This document shows positions 1-4,571 of a stretch of DNA of 22,492 nucleotides, piece by piece. The stretch spans positions 1 to 22,492 of the IMG/VR virus record IMGVR_UViG_3300047564_001325. One strand, written 5' to 3'. This stretch comes from a virus. The stretch's first letter is position 1; every line of letters begins with the position of its first letter. Both the position numbers and the translations under genes were made by a program. The notes beneath the pieces are model-generated. The model saw nothing but the letters and a program-made list of their open reading frames with translations, was not told the origin of the DNA and did no database searches.

Positions 1-26
1 TGGTCTAGGCTTAGGTTTCTTATCAT
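1..26 (-). CDS. possible start of a further gene, cut by the window edge
   Basis: An ATG (26-24) overlaps the TGA stop of the 124-aa gene in an ATGA arrangement, the coupling used elsewhere in this window. The frame stays open to the edge (MIRNLSLD). A GGGAGA stretch lies about 10 bases upstream inside the preceding gene. Only eight codons are visible, so neither function nor reality can be judged. Confidence 0.3.
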
Positions 27-397
27 ACATAAATTTTCTCCCAATCTTCTGGATTATCTGACGGATCAAGGCCATCATACAATGTCTTGTCAGTGGTATC
101 TAATTTGTTCTTGTACTTCAATGTACCGAACACGCTCAATATCTTTTGATTGTTTTGTTTCCATTGTTCTACAATCTCATCGTAACGATCACTACCAAGT
201 ATAAGTTTCAATTGCGTCTTGCAATCTGTAACAGTTGGATTGACATCGAACTTGCTATCTTCGATTGTAAACATGAAGTCTAAGCATTGATCTGTTTCTA
301 TGTCAGTCATATACAAACTAAGTTCGGTGACCATCTTGTTCATGATGTCTACCTTTTTGTTGTCGAACTTACGATTCCAAATATCTGTCATGAACAT
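23..397 (-). CDS. hypothetical phage protein, 124 aa
   Basis: I do not recognise this family. It is a soluble, rather acidic protein without membrane segments or signal peptide; the C-terminal third (about 100-124) is rich in Asp, Lys and Asn and ends in EDWEKIYV. The start at 397 is chosen because its ATG shares one base with the TAA stop of the upstream gene (TAATG) and a GGGAG lies about 10 bases upstream; the Met two codons later is too far from that site. It follows the 88-aa gene, the 50-aa peptide and the methyltransferase in one apparent operon, so co-expression is likely. The position suggests a virion or late accessory protein, but that is only inference. Confidence 0.75.
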   Translation of the reverse strand: MFMTDIWNRKFDNKKVDIMNKMVTELSLYMTDIETDQCLDFMFTIEDSKFDVNPTVTDCKTQLKLILGSDRYDEIVEQWKQNNQKILSVFGTLKYKNKLDTTDKTLYDGLDPSDNPEDWEKIYV

Positions 398-663
398 TAG
401 TGCAAACTCCCTGTATGTGTGATATCAGGTTTGGCATTAGCAACCATCTCATTGATGTTTTGCTCAGTCATCAAACTACCCAAGAAGTTATATACTGCTT
501 CCATGCTCAATATAGTGAAGTCTACACCACGCTTGTCGTCAGTACTCATCTCACTTGTGTTTATCTTTTTTGCATTCTCTAATGCTTGTTTAACATTAGT
601 CATGAGTGGTTGCACAGTCACCCATACGATATTATCTTCTGCTCTTACCATCTTGTAATTCAT
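397..663 (-). CDS. hypothetical phage protein, 88 aa
   Basis: Family not recognised. The small protein begins MNYKMVRAEDNIVWVTVQPL, which could form a beta hairpin, followed by a mostly helical-looking part with Ala/Lys/Asn-rich segments (about 25-35 and 65-80). There is no signal peptide, membrane segment or Cys pair. Its ATG overlaps the TGA of the upstream 50-aa gene (ATGA) and its TAA overlaps the ATG of the downstream gene (TAATG). It is therefore translationally coupled on both sides, which supports it as a real gene despite the lack of homology I can name. An AAAGGTG lies about 5 bases before the start. Confidence 0.75.
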   Translation of the reverse strand: MNYKMVRAEDNIVWVTVQPLMTNVKQALENAKKINTSEMSTDDKRGVDFTILSMEAVYNFLGSLMTEQNINEMVANAKPDITHTGSLH

Positions 664-812
664 TTGTTCACCTTTTTATCTTTGTAACCACTTGCATAAA
701 TGGCTCTTGCTTGTTTCTCGGCATCTTCACGCTTGCGATATACTTTACCTGTAGTACCCCAACGATATCCCATGATCTTACCTGAACTGTTTCTGACTTC
801 TTTGACTGGCAT
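660..812 (-). CDS. small conserved phage peptide (RAIYASGYK type), 50 aa
   Basis: Short gene found by reading the gap between 663 and 834. The product begins MPVKEVRNSSGKIMGYRWG and ends ARAIYASGYKDKKVNK. The pattern 'MPV..V....G..YRWG..GKVY..R..AE.QARAIYASGYK' resembles a short protein seen in many phages: a small beta unit that reads a basic, Gly-rich strand, then an Ala-rich helix. Its molecular role is not known to me. An AAAGGA lies 8 bases before the ATG, and the stop overlaps the next start (ATGA). It sits directly behind the methyltransferase gene with a 21-base gap that carries an ATAAATAA motif. Confidence 0.85.
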   Translation of the reverse strand: MPVKEVRNSSGKIMGYRWGTTGKVYRKREDAEKQARAIYASGYKDKKVNK

Positions 813-829
813 AGATGTGTTCCTTTATA

Positions 830-837
830 TTATTTAT
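830..837 (-). promoter_or_regulatory. ATAAATAA, late-promoter-like motif
   Basis: The minus strand reads ATAAATAA, overlapping the TAA stop of the methyltransferase gene (834-836). It lies 18 bases before the 50-aa gene. It resembles the TATAAATA -10 box of T4-type late promoters. The same 8-mer occurs at 2991-2998, 13011-13018 and 16927-16934, each at a gene end. No -35 box is visible. A start site six bases downstream would leave only part of the ribosome site, which weakens this copy. Confidence 0.35.
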
Positions 838-1532
838 TTCACATCTAGTGGTCTTAACTTCGTTGCTAATATACAGAAAAATCGTTCTTCGACATCTTTG
901 ATCGTGTTATTCTCACCTGGCATCTGTAATGTAAACTCTAATCTTTCAAATCTAGCGATATCAAATCCTGTGCGTAATAACAACGCGGCAAGCATCTTTT
1001 CTGTGAGTATGCTATAGTGATTCAAGTTATATTCATGATTGCGATCACAGTCTGGAGCAGGTACTTCTATGTAAATATTGGCTCCTTGTTTGAGTATGCG
1101 ATTATACTCCATGAGGCTGAAGATTGGATATGGGCTATGTTCTAGTGCATGTCTGAGGAAAATGAAGTCTACGCTCTCATCATGATAACCATCACTTTGT
1201 GGCAAGAAACTTAGATCATATTGCTTGACAGTATGACCCTTGCTAGTGCAAAGTTGTATGTCGCCTGGACTTAATGTGACTCCTGTGACATCTGTGTATC
1301 CTCGACTCTTCATCTCGTCTAGGAAATATCCTGGACCACAACCTAAGTCTAGTATCTTGCTTGACAATGGTAACTTTAATTTGTCTACATAGTCACTGAC
1401 TACCTTTGTAGTGAGTTCTTTATGAAAGCCGCTATCACCTTCATCATAGACATGATTGGCATACAACCATTCATTGTAAAAGCGTAATTTTAATATATCG
1501 ATTGTTTTGTTGGCGTCTAGTAATTGATTCAT
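834..1532 (-). CDS. class I SAM-dependent methyltransferase, 232 aa
   Basis: A Rossmann-fold methyltransferase (Methyltransf_11/23-like). Motif I is ILDLGCGPGYF at residues 60-70 (SAM-binding GxGxG type). The acidic loop after beta 2 is GVTLSPGD (84-91); the motif IV region is DFIFLRHALEHSPYP (122-136); GANIYIEVPAP (150-160) fits motif VI/beta 5. Full length for the family. The substrate is unknown; the fold with HALEH is common in sugar, lipid or small-molecule methylases and also in phage genes near structural clusters, so modification of a virion or surface glycan is one possibility. DNA methylation is less likely because no DPPY/NPPY motif or target-recognition domain is present. It follows the zinc-finger-like gene with an 8-base gap. 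A Shine-Dalgarno is weak here (AAGG about 20 bases upstream), so translation may depend on coupling. Confidence 0.9.
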   Translation of the reverse strand: MNQLLDANKTIDILKLRFYNEWLYANHVYDEGDSGFHKELTTKVVSDYVDKLKLPLSSKILDLGCGPGYFLDEMKSRGYTDVTGVTLSPGDIQLCTSKGHTVKQYDLSFLPQSDGYHDESVDFIFLRHALEHSPYPIFSLMEYNRILKQGANIYIEVPAPDCDRNHEYNLNHYSILTEKMLAALLLRTGFDIARFERLEFTLQMPGENNTIKDVEERFFCILATKLRPLDVK

Positions 1533-1536
1533 TAAA

Positions 1537-1544
1537 GTATTTAG
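1537..1544 (-). promoter_or_regulatory. CTAAATAC, weak late-promoter-like motif
   Basis: The minus strand reads CTAAATAC across the TAA stop of the zinc-finger-like gene, just before the methyltransferase start. It is one of four CTAAATA-type variants of the ATAAATAA element in this window (others 2085-2092, 6523-6530 and, on plus, 6193-6200). With the start codon at 1532 it leaves almost no leader, so this copy is doubtful. Confidence 0.2.
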
Positions 1545-1834
1545 TCTAGACCTTCTTGCTTCAATTTTTGCTTGTATACGGTGCAGATATAGCGATGTTT
1601 ATCTACAACCCTGGAATCAGTCAACAATGTATTACATAACCTGCAATTCATGCCCTTGAATTGCCATTTCTTATTGAGGTACACATATATCTCGCTGAGT
1701 GGTACCTGTTCTAGTTCTTCTGTGATAACTAATTTTTCTATCTTTTTTAGTTGGGCTTTGTTAGTGCTATTGACACCACCTAATTGACATTTTAGTTTTC
1801 GTTCTTCTGTATATGGTTTAACATTTCTTGGCAT
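1541..1834 (-). CDS. small zinc-finger-like protein, 97 aa
   Basis: Cys64-x2-Cys67-x12-His80-x3-Cys84 forms a CCHC-type putative zinc site near the C-terminus (CRLCNTLL...HRYIC). The N-terminal half is basic and helical (PYTEERKLK, NKAQLKKIEK), and the middle (EELEQVPLSEIYVYLNKKWQ) reads like a short winged or helical unit. A nucleic-acid-binding role would fit but is inferred from composition only. No named family is recognised; small CCHC proteins of this kind are often homing-endonuclease relatives or transcription modulators in phages, and this one lies next to a group I intron. Its start is three bases after the stop of the 48-aa gene, so the two are likely coupled. Confidence 0.75.
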   Translation of the reverse strand: MPRNVKPYTEERKLKCQLGGVNSTNKAQLKKIEKLVITEELEQVPLSEIYVYLNKKWQFKGMNCRLCNTLLTDSRVVDKHRYICTVYKQKLKQEGLD

Positions 1835-1837
1835 GAC

Positions 1838-1984
1838 TTACTTATCATTGATGTCTTTTCGTCTACTTGCCAATTTACGGAATCCACCAAAAGGCATGTA
1901 TTTGTGATAACCCGTACTACGCCATAACTTCCTAAGTCGTAGTGTTTCTAGTTCTTTTTTAGTTAGTTTTTTCTTTTCAGGCAT
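1838..1984 (-). CDS. small basic protein, 48 aa
   Basis: Short gene read in the gap upstream of the zinc-finger-like gene. The product starts MPEKKKLTKKELETLRLRK, is strongly basic throughout (Lys/Arg about one third) and ends KLASRRKDINDK. There is no hydrophobic segment. A nucleic-acid-binding role is possible on charge alone. The stop TAA is three bases before the next ATG. No good ribosome site precedes the ATG at 1984, and an in-frame stop sits two codons upstream. The segment follows the group I intron, so it might instead be a 3' exon whose real N-terminus comes from the 111-aa gene upstream (see findings). Confidence 0.6.
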   Translation of the reverse strand: MPEKKKLTKKELETLRLRKLWRSTGYHKYMPFGGFRKLASRRKDINDK

Positions 1985-2002
1985 ATCTTAGTTATATGTT
2001 AC

Positions 2003-2080
2003 ATCCTGCTAGGATATATTCTGTATAGTTCAGTGTCCTACGGACACATGCACTTCACAGAAATTTCATTTCTGTTCGTG
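2003..2080 (-). other. three consecutive small hairpins before the 48-aa gene
   Basis: Three perfect inverted repeats follow each other: ACAGAAAT/ATTTCTGT (2057-2064 with 2068-2075, extended by CAC/GTG at 2051-2053 and 2078-2080), GTGTCC/GGACAC (2033-2038 with 2042-2047) and ATCCT/AGGAT (2003-2007 with 2011-2015). Each has a three-base loop. No run of T follows any of them, so they are not standard terminators. They may be the untranslated leader of the next operon, or an outer part of the intron RNA. Confidence 0.5.
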
Positions 2081-2084
2081 CCCC

Positions 2085-2092
2085 TTATTTAG
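2085..2092 (-). promoter_or_regulatory. CTAAATAA, late-promoter-like motif
   Basis: The minus strand reads CTAAATAA in the gene-free stretch between the intron core and the 48-aa gene. If it acts as a late -10 box, transcription would start near 2079, giving a leader of about 95 bases with three hairpins before the start codon at 1984. This would give the left-hand operon its own promoter. The motif also occurs at 6193-6200 (plus strand) and 6523-6530. Confidence 0.35.
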
Positions 2093-2138
2093 GTGTCATT
2101 TATATATCAGATCAGGTCTTACTAGATATTGTCACTAG

Positions 2139-2541
2139 GGTATAGGGGTAGATATAAGAATCTACGCCCATACCAGTACTGTCACTGAGGTTTACAGGTT
2201 CCAACTCTTAGCATTTACCGTCGCGGATTGACTATATCTCACGCACCTGCAATCGCAGGCTGCTATCGTATTCACTAATAACATAGACCGTTGTTGGTGA
2301 TTGTCTATGTCTAGTACAGGCCCTCTACCCTTGTTACTATGACCTGTCGCATTCTTACCATTACGTCATGAGAAATGTTTTCTTGATTCAAGATTCATTT
2401 AAGGCATCCCTATTGGGGTAGTCTCATGATATAGTGTTGATCTTCACTAACATACCGTCACACATCAGAACGGAGTTTTCATGCTTTCAGCGTAGCAAGG
2501 AACGCATTGATCAATTAATATTATATATTGTAAAATACATT
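2139..2541 (-). ncRNA. group I intron / ribozyme core (IA-like)
   Basis: The minus-strand RNA carries the conserved group I core in the right order. P3 5' strand UUGCUA is at 2498-2493. P7 5' strand GACUA (2423-2419) is followed by a P7.1 hairpin CCC-CAATA-GGG. P3' is UAGCAG (2265-2260), right before P8, CCUGC-GAUU-GCAGG (2259-2246). The S element GAGAUAUAGUC (2240-2230) supplies P7' UAGUC. The arrangement P7.1, 'ACGAUAG', P8, 'GAGAUAUAGUC' closely matches the phage T4 td intron as I recall it. A P9-type hairpin of 15 pairs lies at 2174-2160 with 2153-2139; its wobble pair is a G-U only on the minus strand. About 140 bases with three further helices lie between P7.1 and P3'. There is no endonuclease gene inside. 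Ends are uncertain: the 5' end is placed at the stop of the 111-aa gene by analogy of spacing, and the 3' end after the P9 hairpin. Confidence 0.8.
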
Positions 2542-2877
2542 TTAGAAAAAGTAATCCATCTCAATCTCATCCCAAAATTTGATGATCATGAATGTGCAAA
2601 ATCTTTTTTGTGACTTGGTCCATGGCATTTCTGTCATTGGATCTCTGTGCTTCATATATGTAAGTATGTTACATAATTTTAAATATTCGTCTGGTATCCA
2701 GGGCTCACCTATAGGTGTCTTTATGTGTGCCGCTACTAGTGACCATTTTAAAATAAGTTCATCACTAATGCTGTCCATGACATACCAAAAATCTTCTGTT
2801 CGATAATGATTATATCTATCATTGATGAACTCTTCTCTCAATGCTGATATTTTCTCACGAAAACTAATTTGTTCCAT
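2542..2877 (-). CDS. hypothetical protein, 111 aa (possible 5' exon of an intron-split gene)
   Basis: Family not recognised. A predicted mostly helical soluble protein with many aromatic residues (FWYVMDSISDELILKWSL at about 30-47, EPWIPDEYLKL at 58-68, KFWDEIEMDYFF at the end). An AGGAG lies 6 bases before the ATG. The reading frame ends exactly where the group I intron RNA should begin, so the stop codon at 2542 may lie inside the intron and the true protein may continue in a 3' exon. If no splicing occurs, the 111-aa product stands as is. A long hairpin (2926-2956) lies in the upstream gap. Confidence 0.7.
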   Translation of the reverse strand: MEQISFREKISALREEFINDRYNHYRTEDFWYVMDSISDELILKWSLVAAHIKTPIGEPWIPDEYLKLCNILTYMKHRDPMTEMPWTKSQKRFCTFMIIKFWDEIEMDYFF

Positions 2878-2921
2878 AACTGCTCCTGTTCATTTATTAT
2901 TGCTCACTTCTTTTTAGCGAA

Positions 2922-2956
2922 AAGATGGGCCAAGCCGCGCTAAACAACTTGGCCCA
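2922..2956 (-). terminator. stem-loop with short T run, likely terminator
   Basis: A nine-pair perfect stem TGGGCCAAG/CTTGGCCCA (2948-2956 with 2926-2934) with a 13-base loop is followed on the minus strand by TCTTTT. It sits 42 bases after the 88-aa gene and 49 bases before the 111-aa gene, so it probably ends the upstream transcript. As the T run is short and broken, it could also be a leader structure if transcription starts at the ATAAATAA at 2991-2998. Confidence 0.6.
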
Positions 2957-2990
2957 GGAGCGTCATAATGTACTCTTAGAGAATACATGT

Positions 2991-2998
2991 TTATTTAT
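2991..2998 (-). promoter_or_regulatory. ATAAATAA, late-promoter-like motif
   Basis: The minus strand reads ATAAATAA right at the TGA stop of the 88-aa gene (2998-3000). It is one of four exact copies at gene ends in the window. A start near 2985 would place the 2926-2956 hairpin in the leader of the 111-aa gene. No sigma-70 promoter is visible in the gap. Confidence 0.35.
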
Positions 2999-3264
2999 CA
3001 TATATTGAATGACAAATATTTTTTATAGTTGCTCAGACCACAGTCATCGTGGTAGAACTCACCGCAAATCTGTTCTGCTCTACTGTTTGGTAGTACGTTA
3101 CAGACTACATTGCGAAAAACTACAAAATTCATCTCTGGTAAATTGTTTTGAATGACATAATCATCTATTAACTTGATCTCGTCTTTCTTTAACATCACAT
3201 CATAATTCGTTAACATCGTGTTATGATTCAATGTTGGAAACAAAACATTATTCCAAACTTTCAT
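2998..3264 (-). CDS. hypothetical protein, 88 aa
   Basis: Family not recognised. A small soluble protein with three Cys (VVCNVL and EQICGEFYHDDCG, about residues 55-75); the CxxxxxxHDDC arrangement could bind a metal, but no known motif fits. No signal peptide or membrane segment. It begins three bases after the stop of the 104-aa gene, and a strong GAGGAG overlaps the end of that gene 6 bases before the ATG, so the two are translated together. The pair lies in the small-gene, probably early-expressed part of the genome. Confidence 0.7.
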   Translation of the reverse strand: MKVWNNVLFPTLNHNTMLTNYDVMLKKDEIKLIDDYVIQNNLPEMNFVVFRNVVCNVLPNSRAEQICGEFYHDDCGLSNYKKYLSFNI

Positions 3265-3267
3265 TTG

Positions 3268-3582
3268 TTACTCCTCTTCATCATCGTTATCACGAATCTC
3301 AAGTGTTACACAATTTTCATATATCTCAGTCATCACTTCGACAAGTATATCATAATAATTATCTACGATATAGTCAATAGTGAACGGTAAAACTCCCTCT
3401 AAATAATTTTTTAGTCTTGGACCTGGGAGAATATGACTGTTTATAATTTCTAGATTGGTAGGTCCAAAACGAAAATCAAAAAAGTGTGACTTGGCAATGA
3501 TCACATCGTTATCTTGTTCGAAACTGTGAAAGTGTATACCTGTGTCTTCTGCGATTTGATTTAATGTTTTCTCAATATTCAT
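3268..3582 (-). CDS. hypothetical acidic protein, 104 aa
   Basis: Family not recognised. It reads as alternating beta and helix (DVIIAKSHFFDFRFGPTNLEIINSH at about 26-50, then FTIDYIVDNYYDILVEVMTEIYENC at 67-91) and ends in the very acidic tail DNDDEEE. This is a typical look for small phage proteins that bind host proteins, but no partner can be named. An AGGAAA lies 9 bases before the ATG. No promoter is seen between it and the terminator at 3632-3669, so expression would need read-through or processing. It is the first gene of a coupled pair with the 88-aa gene. Confidence 0.7.
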   Translation of the reverse strand: MNIEKTLNQIAEDTGIHFHSFEQDNDVIIAKSHFFDFRFGPTNLEIINSHILPGPRLKNYLEGVLPFTIDYIVDNYYDILVEVMTEIYENCVTLEIRDNDDEEE

Positions 3583-3600
3583 ATGTGTTTCCTATAGATA

Positions 3601-3628
3601 TGACAAAAAGTGTCATCTGAGGACACTT
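3601..3628 (-). other. overlapping alternative hairpins in the leader of the 104-aa gene
   Basis: On the minus strand AAGTGTC (3628-3622) can pair with GACACTT (3614-3608), seven perfect pairs with TTT following, terminator-like. The same TGACA (3615-3611) can instead pair with TGTCA (3605-3601). The two structures are mutually exclusive. They lie after the strong terminator at 3632-3669 and 19 bases before the start codon, so they may act as a second terminator or an attenuator. Confidence 0.4.
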
Positions 3629-3631
3629 CGT

Positions 3632-3669
3632 AAAAAAATAGATAGAGTGCTATTACACACTCTATCTAT
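3632..3669 (-). terminator. strong Rho-independent terminator
   Basis: A perfect 12-pair stem, ATAGATAGAGTG/CACTCTATCTAT (3669-3658 with 3649-3638), with an eight-base loop, is followed on the minus strand by a run of seven T (3638-3632). It lies six bases past the stop of the 108-aa gene, so it ends that transcript. The run of T is on the minus-strand side only. Confidence 0.92.
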
Positions 3670-3675
3670 GATGTC

Positions 3676-4002
3676 TTAGACTGATACTTGATCTTGCTGT
3701 GTTATTCTAGCACGATCACGAATCGCATTCAGTACATCTTCTGCACTTGTCTTGTTTTTGTTCAAGACTTTTCGTGCTTGTCTGTATGCTTCGAATTCTA
3801 CCTCACTCAAATCATTCTCATTGATTTCGTCAAGAATTTCTTCTTTACTCATCTTTGATTCAAACTTGTCACTTGATAAGATAATAAACTTGTCACGCAA
3901 TAATACTTGCATTCTCTTATCGTGATCATTAGCAAAACGAACTTTTGTTACGTTGTTGCTATCTGTTGCTATAAAATAACAATCAAACAATTTTTCTGAC
4001 AT
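3676..4002 (-). CDS. hypothetical protein, 108 aa, own promoter and terminator
   Basis: Family not recognised. The N-terminal half looks like a small beta sheet (KLFDCYFIATDSNNVTKVRF, about 4-23; KFIILSSDKFES, 33-44), and the C-terminal half is helical and charged (SKEEILDEINENDLSEVEFEAYRQARKVL, about 52-80; LNAIRDRARITQQDQ at the end). It is monocistronic: a sigma-70 promoter at 4053-4081 with a leader hairpin, AGGAG 7 bases before the ATG, and a strong terminator 6 bases after the stop. This independent unit points to early, high-level expression and a host-directed or regulatory function, though that is inference. Confidence 0.8.
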   Translation of the reverse strand: MSEKLFDCYFIATDSNNVTKVRFANDHDKRMQVLLRDKFIILSSDKFESKMSKEEILDEINENDLSEVEFEAYRQARKVLNKNKTSAEDVLNAIRDRARITQQDQVSV

Positions 4003-4028
4003 ATAACGCTCCTATATAAGTTAAGTCA

Positions 4029-4046
4029 TGTAGACATAGTTCTACA
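4029..4046 (-). promoter_or_regulatory. leader hairpin of the 108-aa gene
   Basis: TGTAGA (4046-4041) and TCTACA (4034-4029) form a six-pair stem with a six-base loop, starting 6 bases after the -10 box. The geometry matches the TAGC-N6-GCTA hairpin of the other three promoters of this control system, but the sequence differs. It may be an operator, an mRNA 5'-end stabiliser or a protein-binding hairpin. Confidence 0.6.
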
Positions 4047-4052
4047 TAATCT

Positions 4053-4081
4053 ATTCTATATGTATTTATCATTAATGTCAA
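4053..4081 (-). promoter_or_regulatory. sigma-70 promoter TTGACA-N17-TAGAAT
   Basis: On the minus strand a perfect -35 box TTGACA (4081-4076) is separated by exactly 17 bases from a -10 box TAGAAT (4058-4053, one mismatch to TATAAT). The predicted start is near 4046, at the foot of the leader hairpin, 44 bases before the 108-aa gene. Confidence 0.85.
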
Positions 4082-4119
4082 TAGTTTAAAAAAAGTAATT
4101 TACCCGTTTTCGTTTTAAT

Positions 4120-4140
4120 TGCGAATAAGAATCATTCGCA
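4120..4140 (-). other. hairpin TGCGAAT/ATTCGCA
   Basis: A seven-pair stem with a seven-base loop between the 88-aa gene at 4187-4453 and the promoter of the 108-aa gene. It contains a 16-base sequence (4122-4137) whose reverse complement occurs at 4563-4578, on the other side of that gene. No T run follows, so it is not a classical terminator. Confidence 0.5.
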
Positions 4141-4149
4141 TTTGAGGTT

Positions 4150-4181
4150 AAATGAAAGACGCAATGATGCATCTTTCATTT
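4150..4181 (-). terminator. hairpin after the 4187-4453 gene, terminator-like
   Basis: AAATGAAAGATGC (4181-4169) pairs with GCGTCTTTCATTT (4162-4150), 13 pairs with one wobble that is a U-G only in minus-strand RNA. The loop has six bases. It begins five bases after the stop codon, as a terminator would, but no long T run follows. The adjoining hairpin at 4120-4140 may help it. The U-G bias supports a role in the minus-strand transcript. Confidence 0.55.
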
Positions 4182-4186
4182 TGTAA

Positions 4187-4453
4187 TTAGTTTTCTAAAC
4201 TATTGTAAGTTTCAATGATTAGATCATCTTCGATATCGTCTAAATGATCACGCAAACTTGCGAATCCAACATATTCACCACCATGCTGTCCATCGTTTGC
4301 ATATCTGATCATCAACCACTCTTCTTTAGCAGGTATGTAGAATAGTTCGTAGGACACTTTGTCAATCAATGACTCACCGATAATAAGTTCATCTGATCTT
4401 TCATAAAAAGATTCAATTTCATCACGCAAGTCAACAACATCTAAATTAGTCAT
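4187..4453 (-). CDS. small very acidic protein, 88 aa
   Basis: Family not recognised. About a quarter of residues are Asp or Glu (for example DVVDLRDEIESFYERSDE near the start and RDHLDDIEDDLIIE at about 67-80), with only six Lys/Arg. Such charge is typical of phage proteins that mimic DNA or bind host enzymes; this is only a compositional hint. The middle holds a Trp/Tyr-rich beta-like part (YELFYIPAKEEWLMIRYAND, about 35-54) and a Gly-rich turn GQHGGEYVGF. It has its own promoter (4499-4527), a leader hairpin shared with two other genes, and GAGGTGATTT right before the ATG. It is flanked by hairpins on both sides, making a self-contained expression unit. Confidence 0.8.
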   Translation of the reverse strand: MTNLDVVDLRDEIESFYERSDELIIGESLIDKVSYELFYIPAKEEWLMIRYANDGQHGGEYVGFASLRDHLDDIEDDLIIETYNSLEN

Positions 4454-4474
4454 AAATCACCTCAGTCAAATGCA

Positions 4475-4488
4475 TAGCAAAATCGCTA
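4475..4488 (-). promoter_or_regulatory. shared leader element TAGCGATTTTGCTA
   Basis: The 14-base element is a short hairpin (TAGC-GATTTT-GCTA) 10 bases after the -10 box. The same sequence occurs at 4967-4980 and, with one change that keeps pairing as U-G, on the plus strand at 5292-5305. In all three cases it is followed by CTGAG plus a purine stretch and the start codon. Confidence 0.75.
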
Positions 4489-4498
4489 TATTGTTAAT

Positions 4499-4527
4499 AT
4501 ATTAACAAAAATCGATCTAGATGTCAA
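4499..4527 (-). promoter_or_regulatory. sigma-70 promoter TTGACA-N17-TAATAT
   Basis: The minus strand has TTGACA (4527-4522), a 17-base spacer and TAATAT (4504-4499), with TGT before the -10 (extended -10). It drives the 88-aa acidic gene. The -35 box lies inside the 3' arm of the terminator of the upstream gene. Confidence 0.85.
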
Positions 4528-4560
4528 TACTGTATTTTTGTACAGTACTGACACCTAGAT
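4507..4560 (-). terminator. 20-pair terminator hairpin overlapping the next promoter
   Basis: On the minus strand 20 bases (4560-4541) pair with 4534-4515 without interruption, two pairs being G-U, around a six-base loop, and are followed within a few bases by five T (4511-4507). On the plus strand the two wobbles become A-C mismatches, so the structure serves minus-strand RNA. It starts 11 bases past the stop at 4572. Confidence 0.88.
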
Positions 4561-4571
4561 GAGAATGATTC

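Noticed and set aside
1985-2541. tRNA or tmRNA in the gene-free stretch
   Set aside because: No T-arm (GGTTCRANNCC), acceptor stem or CCA end was found; the group I core explains the structure.
4443-4474. Short upstream frame (ATG in GCTATGCATT) overlapping the start of the 88-aa acidic gene as a conserved leader peptide
   Set aside because: The plus-strand sister leader has no ATG there, and in the 123-aa gene leader the ATG is in frame with the gene; so it is not a shared feature.
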